Shown here: piece by piece, positions 27,411 through 37,012 of the stretch
Layout of the letters: each line of letters starts with the position of its first letter
Position numbering within the stretch: the first letter of the stretch is position 1
Source: Candidatus Coatesiibacteriota bacterium
GTDB lineage: Bacteria > RBG-13-66-14 > B26-G2 > JAUVZD01
Direction of reading: 5' to 3'
Length of the DNA: 64,000 bases
Assembly (NCBI GenBank): GCA_030602715.1
Contig: JAUVZD010000009.1
Coordinates: forward strand, 62,001 to 126,000
Made by a program: the position numbers and the translations under genes
Notes under the pieces: model-generated
Told to the model about the DNA's origin: nothing
Seen by the model: only the letters and a program-made list of their open reading frames with translations
The model's database searches: none

Positions 27411-29720
27411 ATGGCTGAATCTGAGAAAGATACCGGAAAAGACCCCAGGACTCTCCTTCCTAAAAACGAGTTTGAGCGCCTCACTGACCTGCTCGGCAGG
27501 GAGCCCAACTATGTGGAAGCCACCATCTTCTCCATTATGTGGAGCGAGCATTGCTCCTACAAGTCCAGCCGAGAGGTTTTGAAACTCCTGCCCACCGAAG
27601 CACCCAATGTGGTTTTGGGACCCGGCGAGGACGCCGGGGCGGTGCACTTCACCACCCATGAGGGTAAGGAGTGGTGCCTGGTCGTCGCCCACGAGAGCCA
27701 CAACCACCCCTCGCAGATTCTTCCCGTTGAGGGAGCGGCAACCGGCATCGGGGGCATCGTCCGTGATGTATATTGCATGGGCGCCCGGGTGATAGCGGTT
27801 ATGGACCCACTCCGCTTCGGTGACCCCCGGGGAGAGTATGCCGAGCGCAGTAAGTTCATCATCGGCGGGGTGGTGGACGGTATCTGGGGCTATGGCAACC
27901 CCATCGGTGTGCCCAACATGGGGGGGAGCTGTTATTTGCACAAGGGCTACGACGACAACTGCCTGGTCAATGTGGTCGCTGTGGGCATATGTCCCTCCGA
28001 TGAACTGATCCATTCTCGGGTGCCGGCGGTGGCTTACCAGGTGCCATATGTCTTTGTGCTGGTGGGCAAGGCTACCGATGATACCGGCTTCGGCGGAGCG
28101 AGCTTTGCCAGCGAGATTCTTGACGAGGAGGAGGAGTTCGGAGCCGTCCAACTGCATGACCCATTCTTGAAACGGGTATTGACCGTGGCAACTTACGAGG
28201 TGCTCAAGGAAGCCCGCCAGCGGGGGATAGAGGTGGGCTTTAAGGATTTAGGTGCCGGGGGAATCGTCTGTGCAACCTCCGAACTGGGTGCGAAAGGGGG
28301 TTTCGGAGCGACGATTGAGCTGGACAGAGTGGTCTGTTCAATGTCGGATTTGCCCGAGGAGGTGATCGCCTGCTCGGAGACGCAGGAGCGCTACTGTTGG
28401 GTGGTGCCACAGGATTTCGCCCCCCGGGTGCTGGAAATTTATAATGAGGAGTTTCAACTGGATAGCGTCTATCCCGGTGCCGGGGCGGTGGTCATCGGTC
28501 GGGTGAGTAGCGAGCCGGTCTATGAAGTGACAACCAGAGAGGGGACCGTCTGCTCCGTGCCCATAAAAGCCATCACCGAGGGTATCTCCTACACTCGTGA
28601 GAGGAAGGGGAGGGCGGGTCAATATCCTCGCCCGGATATCAATTTCAACAGAATTACCATTGAGGAGATAAAGGCGGTCCTGGCCCATCCCGATGTCTGC
28701 TCACGCCATAAGGTTTTTTCTCATTACGATTCCACCGTTCAGGGGTGCACAATTCTTGGTGCCGGGCAGGCTGATGCCGGGGTGATGGCTCCTCTGCCCG
28801 GCTCGCCTACAGCGGTGGCTATGGCTAGTGGAGGGATTCCCCGTTACGGGTTGATGGACTCCTGGTTGGCTGGAGCCTGGGCTGTCTGGGAAGCGGCTGC
28901 CAATGTGGCTGCGGTTGGGGCCCGTCCGCAGGCGGTTACCGACTGTCTCAATTACGGCAATCCGGAGGATGCCGAGGTATTTGACAGCTTCGTCTCCGGG
29001 GTGGAGGGGATAGCCTGGGCTTGCCGGGAGGTCGGTTTGATTGAGCATGAGGGAGCGCCCCTTCCGATTATAAGCGGAAATGTCAGCTTCTACAATGAGA
29101 GCGCAGGCGGGGAGGCGGTGCCCGCATCTCCCATCGTGGCTTGCTTGGGGACTATGGAGGCAAGGCGGGTGCTTACCCCCCAACTGAAACAGAGCGGTTC
29201 CCGACTAATCCTCATAGGAGCTAGAGAGGGAAAGCTCGGTGGCTCGGTCATATATCAGCTTTTAGCCGATACTCTGGGTGATGCTCCGCCCGACCTTAAG
29301 AAACATAATCTAGGCGGCTTAATTGGTGCTATAGTGTCGGCGGCAGAGGAGGGCTTGCTCCTCTCAGCCCACGATATAAGCGAGGGGGGTGCATTGGCGT
29401 GTGCACTGGAGATGGCTATGGGTTACGATGGAAGCGGTCGCTTGGGTGTGAAGCTGAAGCTCCCCTCGCAGGTGGACCTTACTCCCAAAGCCTTCTTCTT
29501 CAGCGAGGAGCCGGGGTTCGTGGTGGAGGTGGAGGAGAGGAACCTCTCCAAACTTTCCAAGAAAGCTCAGGAGTTTCAGGTGGAGATGGTGGAGATAGGC
29601 GAGGTGGTATCCAAGCCTCAGTTCTCCCTTTCACTAAGAGATGGGGAGAGTCCACTTACCATAGAGCTTGATGAGCTGGCAGAGTCCTGGCTTTCCGGGC
29701 TTGAGGGAGTGTTGTTGTGA
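27411..29720 (+). CDS. purL: Phosphoribosylformylglycinamidine synthase subunit PurL
   Basis: SEHCSYKSSR, ESHNHPSQILPVEGAATGIGGIVRD, FKDLGAGGIVCATSE, SAHDISEGGALACALEMA. Confidence 0.95.
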   Translation: MAESEKDTGKDPRTLLPKNEFERLTDLLGREPNYVEATIFSIMWSEHCSYKSSREVLKLLPTEAPNVVLGPGEDAGAVHFTTHEGKEWCLVVAHESHNHPSQILPVEGAATGIGGIVRDVYCMGARVIAVMDPLRFGDPRGEYAERSKFIIGGVVDGIWGYGNPIGVPNMGGSCYLHKGYDDNCLVNVVAVGICPSDELIHSRVPAVAYQVPYVFVLVGKATDDTGFGGASFASEILDEEEEFGAVQLHDPFLKRVLTVATYEVLKEARQRGIEVGFKDLGAGGIVCATSELGAKGGFGATIELDRVVCSMSDLPEEVIACSETQERYCWVVPQDFAPRVLEIYNEEFQLDSVYPGAGAVVIGRVSSEPVYEVTTREGTVCSVPIKAITEGISYTRERKGRAGQYPRPDINFNRITIEEIKAVLAHPDVCSRHKVFSHYDSTVQGCTILGAGQADAGVMAPLPGSPTAVAMASGGIPRYGLMDSWLAGAWAVWEAAANVAAVGARPQAVTDCLNYGNPEDAEVFDSFVSGVEGIAWACREVGLIEHEGAPLPIISGNVSFYNESAGGEAVPASPIVACLGTMEARRVLTPQLKQSGSRLILIGAREGKLGGSVIYQLLADTLGDAPPDLKKHNLGGLIGAIVSAAEEGLLLSAHDISEGGALACALEMAMGYDGSGRLGVKLKLPSQVDLTPKAFFFSEEPGFVVEVEERNLSKLSKKAQEFQVEMVEIGEVVSKPQFSLSLRDGESPLTIELDELAESWLSGLEGVLL

Positions 29721-30535
29721 AGCCCAAGGTGGCGGTGATACAGTTTCCGGGTAGTAACTGCGAGGAGGAGACCCTGCGGGCGGCAATAGCTGGGGGAATG
29801 GAGGGGGAAATATTCCGCTTTAGCCGTCCCGCCGAGGAATTGGCTACATTTGACGGATACATCCTCCCCGGTGGATTCGCCCATCAGGACCGAGTTCGGG
29901 CTGGGGCGGTGGCAGCCAAGGAGCCGATAATGGATGCGGTGGTGGCAGGTGCTGAGAAGGGGAAGCCGGTGTTGGGCATCTGTAACGGTGCTCAGGTGTT
30001 GATTGAATCAGGATTGGTGCCGGGGTTGGAGGAGGGAGACGTGCAGATGTCCTTGGCTACCAATCTAATGGGTGACCGGTTGGGCTTCTACCACATTTTT
30101 GTACATATCGCACAGTCCTCCTCTCAGGGAAGCAACATCACCAATCGCCTAACCCCGGAGGGGGTGGTCCTTCCCATCCCTATTGCTCATGCCGAGGGTC
30201 GCTTTGTGACCGCAAACCAAAAAGTAACCACAAGTATAGAGTCGGGAAAGCTCTCTTGCTGGCGGTATGCCGACCGGGGCGGAACTTTGGAGGAAGAGTA
30301 TCCGAGGAACCCGAACGGTTCCTTCATGGCTTTGGCTGGGCTTTCCAACCCCAAGGGAAATGTGGTGGCTATGATGCCCCATCCGGAGCGGGTTTGTTGG
30401 TTGTGGCAGGTGCCTTTGGATTTGCCTGGAGAATGGGGTGAGAGGAGGCGCAAAGCGACCGGGGATGCAGAAGCACTTGACAGCGAGGGTCCGGGGATGG
30501 TGATTTTCCGCTCGTTCACTGAATATCTGAAATGA
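29717..30535 (+). CDS. purQ: Phosphoribosylformylglycinamidine synthase subunit PurQ
   Basis: VAVIQFPGSNCEEETLRA, GYILPGGFAHQDRVRAGAVAAKEPI, LGICNGAQVL, MMPHPER; overlaps the purL stop by 4 nt. Confidence 0.94.
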   Translation: MKPKVAVIQFPGSNCEEETLRAAIAGGMEGEIFRFSRPAEELATFDGYILPGGFAHQDRVRAGAVAAKEPIMDAVVAGAEKGKPVLGICNGAQVLIESGLVPGLEEGDVQMSLATNLMGDRLGFYHIFVHIAQSSSQGSNITNRLTPEGVVLPIPIAHAEGRFVTANQKVTTSIESGKLSCWRYADRGGTLEEEYPRNPNGSFMALAGLSNPKGNVVAMMPHPERVCWLWQVPLDLPGEWGERRRKATGDAEALDSEGPGMVIFRSFTEYLK

Positions 30536-30554
30536 TGAACCTGGGAGGATAAAG

Positions 30555-31142
30555 ATGAGAAGATGGATGATACTGCTGATAGCGTTTCTACTTACTACTC
30601 TCATTGCCTGTGAGGAGGAGGTGCATATAGTCACTGGCAATCTCTTTCCTGCTGAGGTAGGTAATAAGTGGGAATACACAGCCATGGTGGATGGTGAGGG
30701 GGGTTGGACGGCGACCATGGAGATTGTGGGGACCAAGATCCACCAGGAGGGATTTAGCACCAAGGAGGTGGAGTTGACCTACACCGACGGCGTCACTAGC
30801 TACGACTTTACCTGGTATTCATATGAGACCTTTGATGGTCTCTACTGGTATAAAGACCTGGCATCGGATGATTGTCTGGTCCTGGCGGTATATCCTTTTA
30901 CTGTGGGGGATTCCTGGAGCTTTTCTTTCTACGGCGGGGATTACACCGCTTATGTGGATTCAATGGTTACCGTCGGCGCCCCGGATGAAACCAGGTATGA
31001 AAATTGTTACAAGATTTTGTATAACTCCACCGAGGTCAACTTCAAAATTGACTGGAAGGAAGGTATCGGGCAGATTCTTGAAGATTATTTCGATGATGAG
31101 GATGATTATTTTCGCGTATTGGATGAGTATGATATTCAGTAG
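30555..31142 (+). CDS. Hypothetical lipoprotein
   Basis: LLIAFLLTTLIAC lipobox; VGNKWEYTAMVDG... Confidence 0.6.
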   Translation: MRRWMILLIAFLLTTLIACEEEVHIVTGNLFPAEVGNKWEYTAMVDGEGGWTATMEIVGTKIHQEGFSTKEVELTYTDGVTSYDFTWYSYETFDGLYWYKDLASDDCLVLAVYPFTVGDSWSFSFYGGDYTAYVDSMVTVGAPDETRYENCYKILYNSTEVNFKIDWKEGIGQILEDYFDDEDDYFRVLDEYDIQ

Positions 31143-31169
31143 TTGCGTAGACAAAGATAATCATTAAAA

Positions 31170-31200
31170 AAGGGACTGCTTGGCTTACCAGCAGTCCCTT
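31170..31200. terminator. Bidirectional intrinsic terminator
   Basis: aaaaaAAGGGACTGCttggcttaccaGCAGTCCCTTtt between convergent genes. Confidence 0.8.
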
Positions 31201-31236
31201 TTGAATTTTTTCAATCTCAAATCGGTTTTTGGGACT

Positions 31237-32217
31237 TTATTCCTGCGCCGTTCCCAGACTGGGCGTCTCTCGCCTTTCTTTGACGAAACGATTTCCTCCT
31301 TTGGATTTCGCATAGGCTTTCAACTCAGCCGCCGCATTTGCCAACTGACCATAGCGGGTGAACTGTTGGTTGTAATTCTGGATAATGGCGATGCTTAAGG
31401 TTAAATTGCAGGGGAAGTTTTTCGTTTCGCCGGAGCGTGTGGTAGAAGTGAAGAAGCCCCGAGCCCTATCCTCCTGGCTAAAGTATTCCCTGGAGCGCTG
31501 GCAGAACTCCAAAAGCAGAAGGTGGGCGGCTTCGTCTATTTTCTTACTGCGGGTGATCAGCGCAAAATCATCACCCCCGATATGACCGATGAGGTCATCG
31601 GGGGCACAGTATTCCTCGGCTATAACCAACATCACCTCAGCCATCATCTTGATAATCTGGTCGCCTTTGGAATAGCCGTAGCGGTCGTTGTAGGGCTTGA
31701 AGTTGTCAATATCTATATATAATATGGAAAAGTCGCTTTTCTCCTCCAATCGGCGCAATATCTCCGTCTCAATGGAGACATTACCGGGGAGGTTGGATAG
31801 GGGATTGCGGTCGCGCATCTCCAAGGTGCGACGAAGGACCATCTTGACCCGAGCCAGTAGGTCTTCACGACTGAAGGGCTTGGTGATGTAGTCATCAGCG
31901 CCGACCTTCATCCCCGCTACCTTATCGTGTATATCCCGTTTTGCAGTTACCAGGATGATGGGGATGGCGCTGGTGCGGAAGTTGGAACGGAGAGCCTTGA
32001 CCACCTCCATACCGTCCATGTCGGGTAACATCACATCCAGCAAAATCAGGTCCGGGTAACACTCCTTCGCCTTTTGGATAGCCTCCTCGCCGTCCTCTGC
32101 CGCCTCCACGATGTAGCCCCCGACCTCCAGGTTGAAGGTGATAATCTCCCGAATGGATGGCTCATCATCTACCACCAGTATCTTCCACTCCCGGTCTGCC
32201 ATCTCGTCTTTTTGCAT
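31237..32217 (-). CDS. PleD-like response regulator with GGDEF-family domain
   Basis: REC: ILVVDDEPSIREII, LILLDVMLPDMDG, LVTAKRD; GGDEF-family motif IGGDDFALI. Confidence 0.9.
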   Translation of the reverse strand: MQKDEMADREWKILVVDDEPSIREIITFNLEVGGYIVEAAEDGEEAIQKAKECYPDLILLDVMLPDMDGMEVVKALRSNFRTSAIPIILVTAKRDIHDKVAGMKVGADDYITKPFSREDLLARVKMVLRRTLEMRDRNPLSNLPGNVSIETEILRRLEEKSDFSILYIDIDNFKPYNDRYGYSKGDQIIKMMAEVMLVIAEEYCAPDDLIGHIGGDDFALITRSKKIDEAAHLLLLEFCQRSREYFSQEDRARGFFTSTTRSGETKNFPCNLTLSIAIIQNYNQQFTRYGQLANAAAELKAYAKSKGGNRFVKERRETPSLGTAQE

Positions 32218-32241
32218 TACATTTGCTCCACGGTTGCGGAA

Positions 32242-33090
32242 TTAGCGCAGATTGAACCCAATAATAATAGCAATTAAAGTGACCAACATCAATATTTTTA
32301 TTCCCCGTTGGATTAACCCGCTGTTCACTTTCTTAGGTCTAAAGAACGAGAAGGCGGACATCACTGTAGCCGGGATTGCGCCCAGGGGGATGATGGTCGC
32401 CAAATATCCCCAGCCCCAGCCTCCCTGAAAATAGAGTAGAACCGCAAAGACGGCGTAAGCCAGGAGGACAACTCCTCCCACCTTGACCGCCGGTTCGGGT
32501 CCCAGAATTATGGGCAGGGTGCGTGCTTTCATCTCCATATCGCCTGAAGTGTCCTCCACATCTTTATATATCTCCCTTGCCAAGTTTAGCAGGAAGGCAA
32601 GCGCTGTGGGTAATATCAACCGTTGGTCCAATCCCCCGGCGGAAAGTGCGCCGAAGGGGAGACTGGAGGCGGTCAGGGCTCCTACGGCCAGATTGCCCCA
32701 TGGGGCTTGTGGTTTGAGCCACAGGCTGTATGTTAAGCAGGTGACGATGAGGACGGCGGTGAATATCAACATCTGCCAACCCAACCAGAACCCCATAGCC
32801 AGAGCGGTTAAGCCTATTACAACAGCCATAGCCATGGCGGCGGGGATGGATACTCGCCCTGAGGGGAGGGGTCGCTGGGGACGATTGAGGCGGTCTGTGG
32901 GTAGATCCACCAGGTCGTTGGTGATGTAGCCGGCGCCGGAGACCAGGGCGATGGCTAATGCGGTGAGCCAACAGCGAGGTGAGAGCCAGTCGCCGTAGGC
33001 AAGATGGTAGCCGAGGAGGGAGGTGGCTCCTATCATGAGCATGTTGATGGGTCGCAGGATGCGAATATGGGCGAGTAAGCGAGAGAACAA
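32242..33090 (-). CDS. UbiA-family prenyltransferase ((di)geranylgeranylglyceryl phosphate synthase-like)
   Basis: RPINMLMIGATSLLGY, GYITNDLVDLPTDRLNRPQRPLPSGR, AREIYKDVEDTSGDMEMKARTLPIILG (two Asp-rich motifs). Confidence 0.85.
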   Translation of the reverse strand: MFSRLLAHIRILRPINMLMIGATSLLGYHLAYGDWLSPRCWLTALAIALVSGAGYITNDLVDLPTDRLNRPQRPLPSGRVSIPAAMAMAVVIGLTALAMGFWLGWQMLIFTAVLIVTCLTYSLWLKPQAPWGNLAVGALTASSLPFGALSAGGLDQRLILPTALAFLLNLAREIYKDVEDTSGDMEMKARTLPIILGPEPAVKVGGVVLLAYAVFAVLLYFQGGWGWGYLATIIPLGAIPATVMSAFSFFRPKKVNSGLIQRGIKILMLVTLIAIIIGFNLR

Positions 33091-33106
33091 AGAATCAACC
33101 TCAATA

Positions 33107-33913
33107 TCAGGGAATTACTATACCGGCGTAACCCACCACCTGGCTGGTGTTACCGCTTGCCTCCGCAGAGGTGGTATAATGTATCAGCTCGGCTTCAGTG
33201 CTTTCTAAAAGCTTTGCCGTCTCCAGGAGGAGCGCGGTGGGGAAAACCCCGCACATAGTGATGTTATTTTCTTGCACCGTCTTTATCAACCCGGGACCGT
33301 CAAGGGACAATATGTGATTGATAGCCATTCGGTCCAAACTCTGAGCAACTTCTTCGGGAACATAATGGCTCATGTCCGTTGAGGCGACGATGAGCACACG
33401 GTCATTCTTCCCTTCCACCTGCTGGATGGCGGAAGCCAACTCCTTGGCTGACCGGGTAAGTTCATCTGGCGAAATGCGGGCGACCACCACCGGCAGAAGG
33501 GAGAAAACATCGCGGCGTCCCTGTAGGAAGGGCAAAACCACCTCCAGGGAATGTTCGTTGCGGTGGGCTGAGTAATCGGCTTTGAATACCCCCCCTTTAA
33601 GGATAGTATCGGCGAGGGTTTCCGCCAGGGGAAGCTCGCCCAGGGGGGTGGCGTAGTTTTCCTCGGTCAGCACGGAGAGGTCTTTCCCCATTCCGCTATG
33701 ATTTGTAGCCAGCACCACCACTGTTTCCGGCACCTGCAGGCGTGCGGCGACCAGACCAGCGGTCTTGCCGGAGTAGACATAGCCGGCATGGGGCATTATC
33801 GCTCCCCGATAGAAAGAAGCCTTCTCGCCTTCGGGGATGAGGCTTTCCACCTCAGCTTGGAGTCTCTCCCTGGAGCCGGGATAAAACTGCTCGGCGACGA
33901 CCATCGGACGCAT
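33107..33913 (-). CDS. amrB: MEMO1 family protein (AmmeMemoRadiSam system protein B)
   Basis: AIMPHAGYVYSGKTAGLVAARL, ATNHSGMG, VIVASTDMSHYVPEEVAQ, MCGVFPTALLLE. Confidence 0.9.
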   Translation of the reverse strand: MRPMVVAEQFYPGSRERLQAEVESLIPEGEKASFYRGAIMPHAGYVYSGKTAGLVAARLQVPETVVVLATNHSGMGKDLSVLTEENYATPLGELPLAETLADTILKGGVFKADYSAHRNEHSLEVVLPFLQGRRDVFSLLPVVVARISPDELTRSAKELASAIQQVEGKNDRVLIVASTDMSHYVPEEVAQSLDRMAINHILSLDGPGLIKTVQENNITMCGVFPTALLLETAKLLESTEAELIHYTTSAEASGNTSQVVGYAGIVIP

Positions 33914-33969
33914 CTAAATCACCCATTCTTTTATGGTTTGTGAAGGGATGGTCACGATTATGAAGATCT

Positions 33970-35295
33970 TTGCAGTACTTGACATCGCTGACTCTTTTTG
34001 AGATTATAAGACAGATGAGAAAAAATTGCAAATTGATTATTATCTCGCTGGTAATGACCTCAGCTGTTTTCTCCCTCCTGGCGGGTTACGCAATGGGGGA
34101 GAAGGTGCTCATCCCCATGGACTACACCCAGAGCAACCATCTGAAAGCTTACGGACTGGTCTATAATATTCTCTCCCAGGGGTTCAATGTGGAGTGGCTT
34201 CTGAACTATCGGGGGGGCTCCTTTATGCTTGACAGCCCAGCGGGCTTCGCCGAACTTGCCGACCATTTCCAGGTCAGTTGGGAGAATGTCAGCGACCCCA
34301 GGGCGATATATCAGATCATAGAGGAGAGCAACATGGAGGTCATCCTGCTGGAGAAGGCGCCCAAGATTGCCTTCTACTCCCCGCCCAACGCCAACCCCTG
34401 GGACGATGCGGTGCATATGGCACTGGACTATGCCGAGATTCCCTACACCATCGTCTGGGACCCGGACATTCTGGGGGGCGCTCTTGCGGAATTTGATTGG
34501 CTTCACCTCCACCACGAGGATTTCACCGGTCAGTTCGGTCGCTTCTACTCCGCCTTTCACGACCAGCTCTGGTATATGGAGGAGGTCGCCACCGAGGAGA
34601 TGACCGCCCGTGCCCTTGGCTTTGAGAAGGTCAGCCAGATGAAGGGCGCTGTAACCCGACAGATAAAGGAGTATGTACTTTCCGGCGGTTTCCTCTTCGC
34701 TATGTGCTCGGCGACGGATACGCTGGATATCGCCCTGTCAGCAGAGGGGCTGGACATATGCGATGTCTATTACGACTACGACGGGATGAGCGCAGACTAC
34801 AACGACAAGCTGGACTATTCCAAGTGTCTTGCTTTCACCGATTTTCGCTGCCACGAGAACACCCTGCAGTATGAGCACTCGGATATAGACACCCCTCGCA
34901 GTCTAGCCCCCACCGTCTATGGGCAGTCGCCGACCCACTATACCCTCTTTGAGTTCTCCGCCAAACAGGACCCCATCCCCACCCTGCTCACCCAATGCCA
35001 TGTGGATAGCCTACCGGAGTTTATGGGACAGTGCACCGCCTTCCAGATGGATAAGATTAAGAAGGATGTCATCATCATGGCCCGGGTGGACGGGGTGCCG
35101 GAGGCGAAATACATCTACGGCGCCCGGGGAGAGGGCTGTTTTACCTTTTTTGCCGGGCACGACCCGGAGGATTTTCAACATCTGATAGGCGAGGAGCCCA
35201 CCGACCTGGTCGACCACCCCCATTCGCCGGGCTATCGGCTGATATTGAACAATATTTTATTTCCGGCGGCAAAGCAGGAGGAGATGCGGACTTAG
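33970..35295 (+). CDS. Conserved protein of the type often labelled asparagine synthetase B in Bacteroidota (function unclear)
   Basis: VLIPMDYTQSNHLKAYGLVYNILSQGFNVEWLLNYRGGSF; no recognisable AsnB glutaminase/synthetase motifs. Confidence 0.55.
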   Translation: MQYLTSLTLFEIIRQMRKNCKLIIISLVMTSAVFSLLAGYAMGEKVLIPMDYTQSNHLKAYGLVYNILSQGFNVEWLLNYRGGSFMLDSPAGFAELADHFQVSWENVSDPRAIYQIIEESNMEVILLEKAPKIAFYSPPNANPWDDAVHMALDYAEIPYTIVWDPDILGGALAEFDWLHLHHEDFTGQFGRFYSAFHDQLWYMEEVATEEMTARALGFEKVSQMKGAVTRQIKEYVLSGGFLFAMCSATDTLDIALSAEGLDICDVYYDYDGMSADYNDKLDYSKCLAFTDFRCHENTLQYEHSDIDTPRSLAPTVYGQSPTHYTLFEFSAKQDPIPTLLTQCHVDSLPEFMGQCTAFQMDKIKKDVIIMARVDGVPEAKYIYGARGEGCFTFFAGHDPEDFQHLIGEEPTDLVDHPHSPGYRLILNNILFPAAKQEEMRT

Positions 35296-35313
35296 AGTAA
35301 TGGTGTTTTGAAC

Positions 35314-35346
35314 TAAAAGCTCCCTATTTTTATAAGGGAGCTTTTT
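35314..35346. terminator. Intrinsic terminator
   Basis: aaAAGCTCCCTatttttatAAGGGAGCTTttt between convergent genes. Confidence 0.8.
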
Positions 35347-35385
35347 AAAAAGGTTGAAAAAAGATTTTTCTTTTTTTTTCAGGCA

Positions 35386-36048
35386 TTAATCTACGTGTAT
35401 AGTTAATTCACCTTGGAATGATGGTTCTGGGGTGTTTGGGTTGTTAGCATCTGCTGTTACTTTAATTTGAAAATCACCTTTTTTGTAAGGAGTAACATTA
35501 ACCCTAAAAACAAAATTTGTATCTGGGTGTAAAGCGTAGTCCTCACCATAGTCGATTCCTACTAAATATCCACCACCATACTGGTAAACTCTTTGTGGAT
35601 ATACACCACTATAGATTGTGTAGGGTAAACTTACATTAAAACAAGAAGGGAACTCAATAATACATGATACATCATCTGCTCGTCTTGTTGCCTCTCCGGA
35701 TTTTGGTTTTTCTTCAGGCATAACAGGAATAGTAATGTTCCATATTCTAATGTCTAGTTGTTCGGTTTTTCCTAGTGTTAGGCTGATTTCATCTTTTATT
35801 TGTTGGTTACTTTTTGCATCTGGATCAAAAAAACCTACAACAAGGTTGTAGTGCGGACGAGCAATTTCTAACTCCTCCTGTGTGCTGGAGAGAGTTTCGT
35901 GTATAATTTCCTGTATCTCATTCAAAGATTCTTCAGTAACATTTACTTGTGTGTAGATTAATAAACCGAATATTGAAACAGAAATTACAAAAAAAGTATT
36001 AAAAATTGTGAAAATCTCGGCTGTTGTTGTTAATTTGCTTTTTCCCAT
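35386..36048 (-). CDS. Hypothetical membrane-anchored protein (AT-rich island)
   Basis: N-terminal TM IFTIFNTFFVISVSIFGLLIYTQV; beta-rich extracytoplasmic-like remainder. Confidence 0.55.
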   Translation of the reverse strand: MGKSKLTTTAEIFTIFNTFFVISVSIFGLLIYTQVNVTEESLNEIQEIIHETLSSTQEELEIARPHYNLVVGFFDPDAKSNQQIKDEISLTLGKTEQLDIRIWNITIPVMPEEKPKSGEATRRADDVSCIIEFPSCFNVSLPYTIYSGVYPQRVYQYGGGYLVGIDYGEDYALHPDTNFVFRVNVTPYKKGDFQIKVTADANNPNTPEPSFQGELTIHVD

Positions 36049-36120
36049 TTTTTCTCCTTTCTTATTTTAACTATGTTTATTGATAATCTTCTTTTAAATT
36101 TATTGCGTAAACCACCTCCT

Positions 36121-36711
36121 TTACTTAAACAGAGGTTCTGGTCTTTCTGGGTCTAGTTCAAGATAATTTCCCATTAGGTTATCCCAGAATATATAACAAT
36201 ACTTACGAGCTTGAATATAGACTGGTTCATTATATCCTATAATTGAATCTTCAATTTTGTTAGTAATGGGTCTTTCTAAGAAAATTAACCGATTGTCTTG
36301 TAATATTATTATTGATTTATACATTTCTTCTTTGCTTATATATTGGCTTATTCTTAATCTATCAGAGTGATGAAATATGTCTTTAATACTTATTGGCCTA
36401 TATTTAAACAATAATGCGAATACAACTTTAACTATATTTGGCATAAAATAGATTATTTTATCGAAAACGCTCATATATGTACCTTTACGAGGAGGTCCGG
36501 TTGTCGCATCTTCTATTCCACATGGTTCGCATAATATTGTTTGTGCTTCAGAGAAGTACCTCCATTCACTTGATTCTCCAATTTTTTTTGCTAAAAAGGT
36601 CCATCGTTTTTTAATGACTTCCGGTTTTTTCTTATGTGCTTTTATTAATTCTTCAGCAAAATCATTAATAATTTCTAATACATATTCAGCATCTTTATTA
36701 TCAACGTTCAA
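36121..36711 (-). CDS. Hypothetical protein (AT-rich island), possible winged-helix-like C-terminus
   Basis: 196-aa ORF; segment ISIKDIFHHSDRLRISQYISKEEMYKSIIILQDNRLIFLERP looks HTH-like by eye only. Confidence 0.5.
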   Translation of the reverse strand: MNVDNKDAEYVLEIINDFAEELIKAHKKKPEVIKKRWTFLAKKIGESSEWRYFSEAQTILCEPCGIEDATTGPPRKGTYMSVFDKIIYFMPNIVKVVFALLFKYRPISIKDIFHHSDRLRISQYISKEEMYKSIIILQDNRLIFLERPITNKIEDSIIGYNEPVYIQARKYCYIFWDNLMGNYLELDPERPEPLFK

Positions 36712-37012
36712 TGAAGAATAATGAGCCTAGGTAGCGAAGTCCAAGAAACTTCTTACATAATTCATTCAATTCTGTAGTCAGTAGCTTTTTTGTTTCATTA
36801 TAATAAAGGATTTGTCCAAGAGTTGGAGGTCTTCCTTTTTCCTTCTCAAACTTATCAATAATATCGGAATTATTATCTTGGTGAATTTCAATTATTATTG
36901 TTTCAAGTAAAATTGCGCAAGTGATAATAAACTGCCGAAAAAGGCTATAGCCGTGGCATTTGTGCATCTCAGTAATCCTATTTATTACATTAGAAGTTAA
37001 GCCATTACTCAT
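36701..37012 (-). CDS. Hypothetical protein (AT-rich island)
   Basis: 103-aa ORF overlapping the next gene start by 11 nt. Confidence 0.5.
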   Translation of the reverse strand: MSNGLTSNVINRITEMHKCHGYSLFRQFIITCAILLETIIIEIHQDNNSDIIDKFEKEKGRPPTLGQILYYNETKKLLTTELNELCKKFLGLRYLGSLFFIER

